Origin: Longimicrobium sp. | GTDB lineage: Bacteria; Gemmatimonadota; Gemmatimonadetes; Longimicrobiales; Longimicrobiaceae | Reading direction: 5' to 3' | DNA length: 64,000 nucleotides | Assembly (NCBI GenBank): GCA_036389135.1 | Contig: DASVQP010000059.1 | Span: 1 to 64,000, forward strand | Part shown: positions 8,496 to 17,071 of the stretch, one piece after another | Layout: each line of letters starts with the position of its first letter | Position numbering within the stretch: the stretch's first letter is position 1 | Translations under genes and position numbers: made by a program | The notes under the pieces: generated by a model | Database searches by the model: none | Told to the model about the DNA's origin: nothing | Seen by the model: only the letters and a program-made list of their open reading frames with translations

Positions 8496-10781
8496 ATGCA
8501 AACCCGCCTCGTCCTGGCACTGCTCTCCATCCTCGCGTCGGCCGCCACGCTGCCGGCGCAGGGGATCATCGTGCCCGACCGGTGCCGCGTGGAGTGCGGG
8601 ATCCCGCTCCCCAACGCGCTCCCCATCGAATCGGTGACGCTGGACGTGAAGATCGAGGGGCAGGTGGCGACCACGCACGTCACGCAGGTCTTCCGCAACG
8701 AGACGGGCGCGACACTGGAGGGGACGTACTTCTTTCCGATCCCCACCTCCGCCTCGGTTACGGAGTTCGCCATCTGGGACGGCGACCGGCGCCTGGCCGG
8801 CGAGGTGCGGCCGCGCGAGGAGGCGAGGCGCATCTACGACTCCATCGTGCGCCGCCGCCGCGATCCGGGGCTGCTGGAGTATGCGGGCGAGAACCTCTTC
8901 CAGGCCAGCATCTTCCCCATCAACCCCCGCTCCACCAAGAAGCTGGAGCTGACGTACACGCAGGTGCTAAGGGCGGAGAACGGGAGCGTCGGCTACCGCT
9001 ACCCGCTCGGCATCGGGCGCAACGCGGCGCCGGTGGAGCGGCTTTCGGGGCGGGTGGAGGTGCGCGCGCCGTCGTCGCTGCGCACCGTGTACTCGCCCAG
9101 CCACGCGGTCGACGTGCGCCGCGAGGCCGGCGGCCGGCGCGCGGTGGCCACCTGGGAATCGGGGCGCGGGGCCGAGCGGCGCGACTTCCAGCTCTTCTAC
9201 GGGCTGGCGGACCGCGACGTGGGGCTCTCGCTCTTCACCTACCGCGAACCGGGAAAGGACGGCTACTTCCTCCTCCTCCTCTCCCCGCGCGACGACGCGA
9301 CGCAGCGGGAGTACGCGGCCAAGGACGTGGTGTACGTGCTGGACACGTCCGGCTCCATGCAGGACGAGGACAAGATGGAGAAGGCCCGCCGCGCCCTCCT
9401 CTTCGGCGTGCGCGGGCTGCGGCCGCAGGATCGGTTCAACGTGATCTCCTTCGCGGGCGAGACGCGCCGGATGGAGACGGGTTTGATCGCGGCGGACCGC
9501 GCGGGGCGGGAGCGCGGGATCGCTTTCGTGGAAGGCCTGCGCGCGGTGGGCGGCACCAACATCAACGATGCCCTGACCGAGGCCCTCGCCCAGTTCCCGC
9601 GGGAGCGCGGCGGCAGGACGCGGCTGCTCGTCTTCCTCACGGACGGCATCCCGACGGTGGGCGAGACGGACGCGGACCGGATCGTGGAGAACGCCCGCCG
9701 CACGCGTGTGGACGGGGTGCGCGTCTTCACCTTTGGCGTGGGATACGACGTCAACACGCGCCTGCTGGACCGCGTGGCGGCGGAGAACGGCGGGACCGCG
9801 GAGTACGTGGAGCCGCGCGAGGATCTGGAGGCAAAGGTGTCGTCGTTCTTTGACAAGGTGAACCACCCCGTCCTCAGCAACGTGGCGCTGGACATGGGCG
9901 GGGTGCGGACGGACCTGGTGTATCCGCGCGCCCTCCCGGACCTCTTTCGCGGGACGCAACTGGCGCTGGTGGGCCGCTACCGCAACGAGCGCGAGCTGCG
10001 GGACGTGACGCTGCGGCTCAGCGGAAACGCATCGCCCACGCACACGTTCGCGTACCCGGGGCTCCGCTTCCCGCTGCGCGCGGAGGAGCACGACTTCCTC
10101 CCGCGGCTGTGGGCTACGCGGCGCGTGGGGTGGCTGATGGAGCAGATCCGCACCAACGGCGAGAGCCGCGAGCTGCGCGACGAGGTGGTGGAGCTGGGAA
10201 CGCGGCACGGCATCGTGACGCCGTACACCTCCTTCCTGGCGCTGGAGCCCGGCGCGGGCGAGCGGCCTCCAGTCGTGCGCGGCATGCAGGAGCTGGTGCC
10301 CCCGCCGAACCCTCCCCGCCCGGGTGACTTCTCGGGACAGGGGCAGGCCGGCGGGGTCGCGCGGGGCGTCGAGGCCTCGGTGCCGATGTCCCCTCCCCCG
10401 CCTCCCCCGCCCCCGCCCGCCGTGATGGAGGCTCCGCCGGCCATCGTGGTGACGGGTGCCGGTGCGGTGCAGCAGAGCAAGAGGGCGCGGGCGCAGCAGG
10501 AGGTGCTCAGCCTGGAAGGAGTGGCCGTCAACAGCGCGGATGGCGGCGCGGTGCGGCACGTGGGCGGCAAGACCTTCTACCTGCGCGCGGGCGTGTGGAC
10601 CGATTCCGAGCTGAAGCCGGAGACGCGCCTCCCCGAGACCACGCTGCGCTTCGGGAGCGACGAGTACTTCGACCTGCTCCGCCGCACTCCAGCGCTGGCG
10701 CGCTTCTTCTCGCTCGGCGAGCGGGTGGCGGTCGTGTTGGACGGGCGCGTGTACCGCACCACGGGCGAGCCGTCGCGGTAG
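8496..10781 (+). CDS. VIT and von Willebrand factor A domain protein
   Basis: This 761-residue exported protein has a signal peptide (MQTRLVLALLSILASAATLPAQG). A VIT domain covers about residues 35-170 (VTQVFRNETGATLEGTYFFP, EARRIYDSIVRRRRDPGLLEY). A VWA domain follows from about 275 to 450, with an intact MIDAS DTSGSM motif, the conserved GGTNINDAL threonine, and LVFLTDGIPTVGE. This is the inter-alpha-trypsin-inhibitor-heavy-chain architecture. A run of about eight prolines near residues 630-640 and a C-terminal region of unknown fold complete the protein. Metal-dependent protein binding at the cell surface is a family-based expectation. The gene is followed by its own terminator. Confidence 0.9.
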   Translation: MQTRLVLALLSILASAATLPAQGIIVPDRCRVECGIPLPNALPIESVTLDVKIEGQVATTHVTQVFRNETGATLEGTYFFPIPTSASVTEFAIWDGDRRLAGEVRPREEARRIYDSIVRRRRDPGLLEYAGENLFQASIFPINPRSTKKLELTYTQVLRAENGSVGYRYPLGIGRNAAPVERLSGRVEVRAPSSLRTVYSPSHAVDVRREAGGRRAVATWESGRGAERRDFQLFYGLADRDVGLSLFTYREPGKDGYFLLLLSPRDDATQREYAAKDVVYVLDTSGSMQDEDKMEKARRALLFGVRGLRPQDRFNVISFAGETRRMETGLIAADRAGRERGIAFVEGLRAVGGTNINDALTEALAQFPRERGGRTRLLVFLTDGIPTVGETDADRIVENARRTRVDGVRVFTFGVGYDVNTRLLDRVAAENGGTAEYVEPREDLEAKVSSFFDKVNHPVLSNVALDMGGVRTDLVYPRALPDLFRGTQLALVGRYRNERELRDVTLRLSGNASPTHTFAYPGLRFPLRAEEHDFLPRLWATRRVGWLMEQIRTNGESRELRDEVVELGTRHGIVTPYTSFLALEPGAGERPPVVRGMQELVPPPNPPRPGDFSGQGQAGGVARGVEASVPMSPPPPPPPPPAVMEAPPAIVVTGAGAVQQSKRARAQQEVLSLEGVAVNSADGGAVRHVGGKTFYLRAGVWTDSELKPETRLPETTLRFGSDEYFDLLRRTPALARFFSLGERVAVVLDGRVYRTTGEPSR

Positions 10782-10805
10782 GAACGGGGGGCTCACGCCA
10801 AGGGG

Positions 10806-10837
10806 GGCGCGGAGAGATCCGCGCCTCCGCTGTTTTT
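10806..10837 (+). terminator. Intrinsic terminator after the VIT-VWA gene
   Basis: An 8-bp perfect stem (GGCGCGGA at 10806-10813 with TCCGCGCC at 10818-10825) is followed by a T-rich run (TGTTTTTG). Confidence 0.8.
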
Positions 10838-10857
10838 GTATGAAGCAAACCCGGCCG

Positions 10858-10889
10858 TTGACAGTATCCGTGACAACGACTATTGTTGT
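10858..10889 (+). promoter_or_regulatory. Sigma-70-like promoter and putative MarR operator
   Basis: A TTGACA -35 box (10858-10863) and a TATTGT -10 box (10881-10886) are separated by exactly 17 bases. The -10 box lies within an inverted repeat (ACAAC at 10873-10877, GTTGT at 10885-10889), a plausible site for autorepression by the MarR protein encoded 36 bases further on. The 8-mer ACAACGAC at 10873-10880 recurs at 11419-11426, upstream of doxX. Confidence 0.75.
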
Positions 10890-10924
10890 GTAGGGAGAGC
10901 GGGAACAGCGACGCGGGAGGGACG

Positions 10925-11398
10925 ATGGCGGGGCGCATCCAGTCGGAGATCCAGCAGACGAAGCCGATCGGGAGCCTGGAGGAAGAGGCGTTCCTGAACG
11001 TGCAGCGCACCGCCAACGTGCTGTCGCAGTCGATGGCCGAGCTCCTCAAGGAGCACGACCTCACGCAGACGCAGTACAACGTTCTCCGCATCCTGCGCGG
11101 GGCCGGGAAGGCCGGGCTCACCGCGGGGGAGATCGGCGAGCGGATGATCACCCGCGACCCGGACGTCACCCGCCTGCTGGACCGGCTGGAGCGGCGCGGG
11201 CTGGTGGAGCGGTGGCGCTGCACCGAAGACCGCCGCGTGGTGTGGACGCGGATCACCGCGGACGGTGCGGGCACCATCGCCCCGCTCGACGCGCCGGTGG
11301 ACGAGCTGCACACGAAGCTCCTCCGCCACATGGGCGACGACCGGCTCCGCACGCTGATCGAGCTGCTGGAGGAGGCGCGTGACGCATCGCCCGCCTGA
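10925..11398 (+). CDS. MarR family transcriptional regulator
   Basis: This is a 157-residue winged-helix regulator. The core LTQTQYNVLRILRGAGKAGLTAGEIGERMI is followed by the recognition helix and wing RDPDVTRLLDRLERRGLVERWRCTEDRRVVWTRIT, the standard MarR pattern (DxRxxxVxxT). I chose the ATG at 10925 because GGGAGGG lies just upstream; a TTG further upstream is less likely. It sits under a near-consensus promoter with an internal inverted repeat and directly precedes a DoxX gene. Repression of itself and doxX in response to a phenolic or oxidative ligand is a reasonable inference. Confidence 0.9.
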   Translation: MAGRIQSEIQQTKPIGSLEEEAFLNVQRTANVLSQSMAELLKEHDLTQTQYNVLRILRGAGKAGLTAGEIGERMITRDPDVTRLLDRLERRGLVERWRCTEDRRVVWTRITADGAGTIAPLDAPVDELHTKLLRHMGDDRLRTLIELLEEARDASPA

Positions 11399-11480
11399 TT
11401 CGCGGAATAGTACCCGTTACAACGACATGCCGCAGGACGAACAACTTGCGTCCGCGGGAACATCAAATCGAGAGGCTCCG

Positions 11481-11963
11481 ATGAACACTCAGGCGAACAC
11501 GCAGGCGCAGTACGGCATCACCCTTCTGCGGGTGATCGTGGGGCTCGTCTTCGTGATGCACGGCGGGCAGAAGCTGTTCGTGATGGGGATCGACGGCGTG
11601 GCCGGCTTCTTCGGCTCGATGGGGATCCCGTTCGCGTACGCCAGCGCGCTGCTGGTGACGGCGGTCGAGTTGCTGGGCGGCGCGCTGCTCGTCGCGGGGC
11701 TCTTCACCCGGTTCGTGACGCCGCTGATCGCCGCGACGATGGTCGGCGCGATCGCGACGGTGCACGGGTCCAAGGGCTTCTTCCTCCCCGAGGGGTACGA
11801 GTTCGCGCTCACGCTGCTGGTGGCGAACGCCGCGCTCTTTTTGACCGGCTCCGGCGCGCTGGCGCTGGACAACCTCTTTGGCCGCGAGCGCACCGCCGCC
11901 GTGAGCTCCGGGCGTCCCGCGCCGGCCGCGAAGACTGCCGAGCCGGAGTACGCCACGCGGTAA
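11481..11963 (+). CDS. DoxX family membrane protein
   Basis: This is a 160-residue integral membrane protein with four predicted helices. Typical DoxX motifs are LLRVIVGLVFVMHGGQKLF in helix 1, the GSMGIPF turn, ASALLVTAVELLGGALLVAGLFTR in helix 2, and ALTLLVANAALFLTGSGALALD near the end. The ATG at 11481 follows a weak GAGAGGCT. DoxX proteins are linked to redox and detoxification functions, though the biochemical role is usually unknown. The ACAACGAC motif at 11419-11426 suggests shared control by the upstream MarR regulator. Confidence 0.9.
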   Translation: MNTQANTQAQYGITLLRVIVGLVFVMHGGQKLFVMGIDGVAGFFGSMGIPFAYASALLVTAVELLGGALLVAGLFTRFVTPLIAATMVGAIATVHGSKGFFLPEGYEFALTLLVANAALFLTGSGALALDNLFGRERTAAVSSGRPAPAAKTAEPEYATR

Positions 11964-12140
11964 GCACCACGGCTGGATGCGGCACCTCAACGCGCCGCCC
12001 GCGGACCGGGCGGCGCGTCGTGCATTGGCAGCGAAGACGAAATCGGTCATATTACGGATGGTGCTTGCGGCGCGGCTCGCCCCAATGCGCCTTGCACGGC
12101 TCTCGGTGGTGAACGGACCCCCCTTCCAGGAGCGGGAAGC

Positions 12141-12764
12141 TTGCGACAGGTCGACGCTCCGGGTGCTCCGGAAGAGCTTCAGCGGGAGCTGGACGCCATC
12201 GAGCGGCGGCTGGCGGGGACCTCGCCGCGCAACCAGTCGGTGCTGCTGAAGCACGCGGGCGACCTGTGCGCCAGCATGGGCGAGCGGCGGCGGGCACTCG
12301 GCTGGTACGGGCGCGCCGTGAACCTGCACCTGGAGCTGGGCGAGGCTTCCCGCGCGGCGGCGCTCTGCCACACCATCCTCAGCATCCAGCCGGAGGCGGT
12401 GCGGGCGCGGTGCACGCTGGCGTGGCTCGCCATGTCCGGCGGGCGGACGATGGAGGCGCGCCAGCTCGTGGGCGAGTACGCCGCCGCCGCCCGCGCCGCC
12501 GGGCAGGACGCGATGGCCGCCCAGCAGCTCACCTGGATGTTCGAGGCCGCGGACGACGGCTTCCTGCGCCACGACATCGCCCGCGCCCTGCGCGCGCTGA
12601 ACGACGACGCCCGCTCCACCTCCCTCCCCTCCGAATCCCGCCCCACCGGCCCCCTGGACCACGACGAGCTCTGGGCCCGCGTCCTCCGCGGCACCCTCGC
12701 GCCGCCGCCAGCGGCGGGCACCGGCGGCGCCGGGGGCGAGATCGCCGGAAGCACCGGGGGCTGA
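12141..12764 (+). CDS. TPR-like hypothetical protein
   Basis: This 207-residue helical protein begins with a TTG start at 12141 behind AGGAG (12128-12132). Helix pairs resembling TPR units occur at about residues 25-110 (LLKHAGDLCASMGERRRALGWYGRAV, ASRAAALCHTILSIQPEAV). The C-terminus is low-complexity Pro/Gly-rich and runs into a dispersed repeat, which supplies the last residues. A role as a scaffold or adaptor is only a guess. Confidence 0.65.
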   Translation: MRQVDAPGAPEELQRELDAIERRLAGTSPRNQSVLLKHAGDLCASMGERRRALGWYGRAVNLHLELGEASRAAALCHTILSIQPEAVRARCTLAWLAMSGGRTMEARQLVGEYAAAARAAGQDAMAAQQLTWMFEAADDGFLRHDIARALRALNDDARSTSLPSESRPTGPLDHDELWARVLRGTLAPPPAAGTGGAGGEIAGSTGG

Positions 12765-12807
12765 AGCCCCCGGCTGGAACCACGGGAAGGCGGCTGAAGC
12801 CGGCTCG
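12753..12807. repeat. 55-bp hairpin-rich repeat, copy A
   Basis: It contains CGGGGGCTGAAGCCCCCG followed by a GGCGGCTGAAGCCGGCTCG block. A 55-base identical copy lies at 24309-24363. It overlaps the 3' end of the TPR gene. Confidence 0.9.
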
Positions 12808-12833
12808 CGAAACGCGACATCCCTCAACCCCCT

Positions 12834-13026
12834 GTCATCCTGAGCGACGCGCTTCTCGGTCCTTGTCCCGTCTCCATGGTGTGGCGCGGAGCAAAGGATC
12901 TACTGCGCGTTCTGAGGGGGCCGCGTGACGCGCGAGCCCCGGCGCCGCTCTGGGTAAATCCTTTGGTCGCCGCAGTAGCTCGGCGGGTGCCGCCGAGCCC
13001 GGTCAACGCGGCTCCCTCAGGATGAC
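12834..13026. repeat. Dispersed palindromic repeat, copy 3
   Basis: The ends are GTCATCCTGAG (12834-12844) and CTCAGGATGAC (13016-13026), with internal arms AAAGGATCTACTGCGCG and AATCCTTTGGTCGCCGC as in copy 1. No octamer arrays flank this copy. It lies in the leader region of ppk1. Confidence 0.9.
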
Positions 13027-13129
13027 AGGAAAGGATGGGTTTGGAAGGCGGATCAAAGATTGCGCAAACACGCATCTCCGCGTCGATTGGGTTGAGTCCG
13101 ATCCGCGTCATCCCCGCCCCACCCCGATC

Positions 13130-15373
13130 ATGCACGCAGAGGAAAGCACCGCCTTCATCGCCGACGCGCCCATCCCGGAGGCGCCGCCGCCACCCGTGCC
13201 GCCGCGCCAGCCGCTGCGGCGGGTGCCGCGCGCCGTGTCGCCGCGCGACGTGCCGGACGGGGCGGAGCTGGACCACCCCTCGCTCTACTTCAACCGCGAG
13301 CTGGGGCTGCTGGACTTCAACTGGCGCGTGCTCCACCAGGCCACCGACCCGCGCGTTCCGCTCCTGGAGCGCGTGCGTTTCCTGGCGATCACCTCCAGCA
13401 ACCTCGACGAGTTCTTCCAGAAGCGCGTCGGCGGGCTCCGGCGCCAGATCGCGGCCGGGGTGCAGACGCTGTCGCTGGACGGGCGCACCCCCGGCGAGCA
13501 GCTCCAGCTGATCGCCGACGCGGGGCTGGTGATGTACGCGGCCATGAGCGCCATCTGGGAGCGCGAGCTGGTCCCCCTCCTGCGCAGCGAGGCGGGGGTG
13601 ATGGTGTCGCGCTACACCGAGCTGGACGAGCGGCAGCGCGCGGGGCTGGACCTCTTCTTCCGCGAGCAGTTCTACCCCGTGCTCACCCCGCTCGCCGTGG
13701 ACCCGGGGCACCCGTTCCCCTTCATCTCCAATCTCAGCCTGTCGCTGGCGGTCCTGCTACGCCACCGGGCGCGCAGCACCATGCACTTCGCGCGCATCAA
13801 GGTCCCCACGAGCACGGGGCGCTGGATCCCCGTTCCGCACTCCGAGCACCGCTTCCACTTCGTCCCCGTGGAGGACGTGATCCAGGCCAACGCGGCCACG
13901 CTCTTCCGCGGGATGGAGGTGGTGTCGGTGGATGCCTTCCGCGTCACCCGCAACGCCGACGTGGCGCGCGACGACGACGAGGCGGAAGACCTCCTCTCGA
14001 TGATCTCCGAGGAGCTGCGCGAGCGGCGCTTCGCCCCGGCGGTGCGGCTGGAGGTGGACCGGCACATGCCGCTGGAGGTGCGCGGGCTGCTGGTGCGCGA
14101 GCTTGAGGTGCAGCCGGAGGAGGTGTACGAGAGTGACGGGCTGATCGACCTGGCGGACTGCGCGCAGCTGGCCGATCTCGATCTGCCGGCGCTCCGGTAC
14201 GAGGCGTGGGAGCCGGTGGTTCCCGAGCCCTTTCGCCACGAGGGGGAGACGGAGGAGGAGAAGAACATCTTCGCCGTGATCCGGCGCGGGGACGTGCTGG
14301 TGCACCACCCGTACGAGTCGTTCACCTCCAGCGTCCTGCGCCTCCTCGACGAATCGGCCGACGACCCGCACGTGGTGGCCATCAAGCAGACGCTCTACCG
14401 CACCGGCGTGGACTCGCCGGTGGTGAGGGCGCTGCTGCACGCGGCCGAACGGGGGAAGCAGGTGGCGGTGCTGATCGAGGTGACGGCCCGCTTCGACGAG
14501 CAGAACAACATCCAGCTCGCCGAGATCCTGGAGGACGCGGGGGTGCACGTCACCTACGGGCTGGTGGGGCTCAAGACGCACAGCAAGGTGCTGCTGGTGG
14601 TGCGCGACGAGGGCGGCCGGCCGCGCACCTACTGCCACGTGGGGACGGGGAATTACCACGCCCGCACCTCGCGGTTGTACAGCGACCTGGGGGTGCTGAC
14701 CTGCAACCCCGAGATCGGCAACGACCTGGTGAACCTCTTCCACTTCCTCACCGGGTACGCGCCGGACCAGCAGTACGACCGCCTGGTGGTGGCCCCGCGC
14801 GACATGCGGCGCACGTTCGTGGAGCGCATCGAGCGCGAGATCCACTTCCAGCGGGCGCGCGGCTCCGGGCGCATCATCGCCAAGATGAATGCGCTGGACG
14901 ACGCGGGGATCATCCAGGAGCTGTACCGCGCCTCTCAGGCCGGCGTGCGCATCGACCTGATCGTACGCGGACACACCCGGCTCCGTCCCGGGCTCCCGGG
15001 GTACAGCGAGAACATCCGCATGGTGAGCATCGTGGGGCGCTTCCTGGAGCACGACCGCGTCTTCTTCTTCAACAACGACGGCGATCCGGAGATCTTCATC
15101 GGGAGCGCGGACTGGCGGGAGCGCAACCTGAACGAGCGGGTGGAGGTGCTGGTGCCGGTGCTCGACCCCGCGCTGCGCGACCGCATCGTCGAGATCCTCC
15201 ACTTCTCGCTCAACGACAACCGCCTAGCGTGGGAGCTGCGGCCGGACGGCGAGTACGTGCAGCGCCGCCCCGCCCCCGGCGAGCCCGAGGTCAACTGCCA
15301 CGAGATCCTGATGCGCGACGCCCTGGACCGCGGCCGCCAGCCGGGCACGCGGCCGTGGGAGCTGTCGCTGTAA
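13130..15373 (+). CDS. ppk1: Polyphosphate kinase 1
   Basis: This 747-residue RNA-degradosome-type polyphosphate kinase reversibly transfers the terminal phosphate of ATP to polyphosphate. The N-domain begins at LYFNRELGLLDFNWRVLHQA and SSNLDEFFQKRVGGLR. The phospholipase-D-like catalytic half contains IKQTLYRTG, the LKTHSKVLLV motif with the presumed autophosphorylated histidine at residue 484, HVGTGNYHARTSRLYSDLG, and the second HxK-like region IFIGSADWRERNLNERVEVLVPV. The ATG at 13130 has no good ribosome-binding site, but the extra N-terminal proline-rich stretch (about 40 residues) precedes the conserved start. Length fits the family. Confidence 0.96.
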   Translation: MHAEESTAFIADAPIPEAPPPPVPPRQPLRRVPRAVSPRDVPDGAELDHPSLYFNRELGLLDFNWRVLHQATDPRVPLLERVRFLAITSSNLDEFFQKRVGGLRRQIAAGVQTLSLDGRTPGEQLQLIADAGLVMYAAMSAIWERELVPLLRSEAGVMVSRYTELDERQRAGLDLFFREQFYPVLTPLAVDPGHPFPFISNLSLSLAVLLRHRARSTMHFARIKVPTSTGRWIPVPHSEHRFHFVPVEDVIQANAATLFRGMEVVSVDAFRVTRNADVARDDDEAEDLLSMISEELRERRFAPAVRLEVDRHMPLEVRGLLVRELEVQPEEVYESDGLIDLADCAQLADLDLPALRYEAWEPVVPEPFRHEGETEEEKNIFAVIRRGDVLVHHPYESFTSSVLRLLDESADDPHVVAIKQTLYRTGVDSPVVRALLHAAERGKQVAVLIEVTARFDEQNNIQLAEILEDAGVHVTYGLVGLKTHSKVLLVVRDEGGRPRTYCHVGTGNYHARTSRLYSDLGVLTCNPEIGNDLVNLFHFLTGYAPDQQYDRLVVAPRDMRRTFVERIEREIHFQRARGSGRIIAKMNALDDAGIIQELYRASQAGVRIDLIVRGHTRLRPGLPGYSENIRMVSIVGRFLEHDRVFFFNNDGDPEIFIGSADWRERNLNERVEVLVPVLDPALRDRIVEILHFSLNDNRLAWELRPDGEYVQRRPAPGEPEVNCHEILMRDALDRGRQPGTRPWELSL

Positions 15374-15401
15374 GAGGAGGCTGAATCGATCTTCGCAAGC
15401 A

Positions 15402-15446
15402 ATTGAGGCCCATCCCAACACCAGGGAGGGGCCTCAATGTTCTTCC
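15402..15446. terminator. Hairpin between convergent ppk1 and fic genes
   Basis: A 10-bp stem (ATTGAGGCCC at 15402-15411 with GGGCCTCAAT at 15429-15438), followed by TGTTCTT, lies between two convergent genes. Confidence 0.65.
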
Positions 15447-15456
15447 CGTCGCCGGA

Positions 15457-16068
15457 TCAACCATCAGGAAGGTCGTATACTCTGAGGGCGAGATCCTCAA
15501 GTGGATCCAGGTTCCCCATCCTGTAGTAATGGTTTAGCGCGGCAAGATATTCCTGCTTCGGCAGTTCGATAGCCAGTGGTCGGAGGCCCAATCGTACCAA
15601 AACGACATTCATCATCGCCCGCCCGGAACGACCGTTGCCATCTTCGAACGGGTGGATCTGGATCAGATCCGCATGGATCTTCAGCGCCAACCGGAGGGCG
15701 TGGCGCTCATACCTTTCATCATCGGGAGCAGATTCGATGCTCGCGAGTTCCCTCTCAAAGGCGTCGAACAGCTTCCCAACACTCTGCCATACGGTGTCCC
15801 GGTGCTCTGATCGGTGTGGGCCGAAGATCAGGTACTCACTTCCGAAATCAGAGGAGCGTGAACGCCCAGCATGTGATCGCACCTCACGAAATATGTTCCG
15901 GTGCAGAGCTTCAAGCAGCGTGAGGTTCACCGGATACGACGAGAATAACCCTCCATGCACGCCGGTAAGCAGCGCATGAAGGTTTCTCGTGAGGCGAGCC
16001 TCCTCGTCCGGTGTGTACGTTCGTTCAGGATCGCCCTGCGGAACCCCTACACGCCCGGTTGCAGCCAT
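15457..16068 (-). CDS. Fic/DOC family protein (toxin-like AMPylase)
   Basis: This 203-residue Fic core has a complete active-site motif, HPFEDGNGRSGR, at about residues 137-148. The histidine is the catalytic base, and the GNGR loop binds nucleotide phosphates. Fic enzymes transfer AMP or another phosphate-containing group to protein targets. The protein lacks its own N-terminal inhibitory helix. Such a helix (SxxxEG, as SQRIEG) instead lies at the very C-terminus of the upstream ORF. The ATG at 16066-16068 lies inside the end of that ORF (22-bp overlap, different frame), so translation is probably coupled. This arrangement resembles class I (split) Fic toxin-antitoxin pairs. Confidence 0.92.
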   Translation of the reverse strand: MAATGRVGVPQGDPERTYTPDEEARLTRNLHALLTGVHGGLFSSYPVNLTLLEALHRNIFREVRSHAGRSRSSDFGSEYLIFGPHRSEHRDTVWQSVGKLFDAFERELASIESAPDDERYERHALRLALKIHADLIQIHPFEDGNGRSGRAMMNVVLVRLGLRPLAIELPKQEYLAALNHYYRMGNLDPLEDLALRVYDLPDG

Positions 16069-16910
16069 AACCGTGCGTCAACCCCTTCGATCCGCTGGCT
16101 AGCGATGACATCCCGGGTCACCAACTGCTGATCGAAAGCCGGTTCGCCCTTGCGCGCTACGCGGTCCTGTCGCATGCGTGCATACCGCGCGGATCTTTCG
16201 TCCGGCGTCAGAGCTCCCGCGTCGAGATCTCTGGCATAACCGTATTCCTCCAGCCAGGCGACCGCATCAGTGCGCGGCATAGATAGGAGGTGCGCCGCAT
16301 CATCCAGCGTCAGGCGTCGTTCCGCGTAAGCTCGTCCCAGAATGTGCAGCGTCTCCTGTTCACCTGGGGTTTGGCGACGCACGAACGCACGAAGCCAGTC
16401 AAAAGACAGGCGACACCGATGGCCAAGATCCGGGTGTCCCAGTTGCTCGCCGAGTACAACGAGCTCTTCGATCGGGCAGAACTCGAGCAAAGAGCTTACG
16501 GCTCGTACGAACACTGGCGTCACTGCCAGCGGAAAGTTTTCATCCGGCTTCGGCTGGTGTTGTGCCCGTTTCGCTGCCGCCACGATTTTATCATCGGAGA
16601 GGAAGACAGCGAGCGGATCGATCCGCGTGAGCAGCTGTGCTCTGTTGATGATGTCATCAAATTGCTCGAAGACTTCCCCGAAGGTCCGGGCTCCAGAGGC
16701 GCTTACAGCCTCCGCTATGCCGGCAAGAGCTCGCCATTGATCAAGAGCCCGAACCGATCCCTGTAGAATCTGGAATGGGTCCGTATCCAGGGGCAGATCC
16801 AGCGGAACCTTGGAAAATGTCTCACGAGCCCGGCGATCCAGCCTCTCGACAGAGTCGAACGCGGGGAGCCCTAACTGCACTATCTCTTCGCGTCCCAGAA
16901 CTGTAGCCAT
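16047..16910 (-). CDS. Fic partner with C-terminal inhibitory motif (putative antitoxin)
   Basis: This protein of about 287 residues has no firmly recognised family in its N-terminal two thirds. A region near residues 190-220 (YAERRLTLDDAAHLLSMPRTDAVAWLEEYGY) resembles the helix-turn-helix of UPF0175-type antitoxins. The last 20 residues contain RDVIASQRIEGVDARLW, matching the (S/T)xxxE(G/N) motif that blocks ATP binding in Fic enzymes. The Fic core is encoded immediately downstream in another frame. The ATG at 16908-16910 (GAGAGAC upstream) is preferred; the frame extends to a GTG at 16973. A combined DNA-binding and Fic-inhibiting antitoxin is my inference. Confidence 0.75.
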   Translation of the reverse strand: MATVLGREEIVQLGLPAFDSVERLDRRARETFSKVPLDLPLDTDPFQILQGSVRALDQWRALAGIAEAVSASGARTFGEVFEQFDDIINRAQLLTRIDPLAVFLSDDKIVAAAKRAQHQPKPDENFPLAVTPVFVRAVSSLLEFCPIEELVVLGEQLGHPDLGHRCRLSFDWLRAFVRRQTPGEQETLHILGRAYAERRLTLDDAAHLLSMPRTDAVAWLEEYGYARDLDAGALTPDERSARYARMRQDRVARKGEPAFDQQLVTRDVIASQRIEGVDARLWLQPGV

Positions 16911-17071
16911 ACGGCGTCTCTCAATCTGGGGAAGTGCGGATAGGTGCGCATCGGAGAACACGGTCCGGCGCACACCGGCATTGTACGTTCGCTTTCACGA
17001 AACCACAACCATACTTACACGGGATGCAGGGAGTGTTCCCCCTCTTCATAGACCGAGAAAATCGGGCGAGT

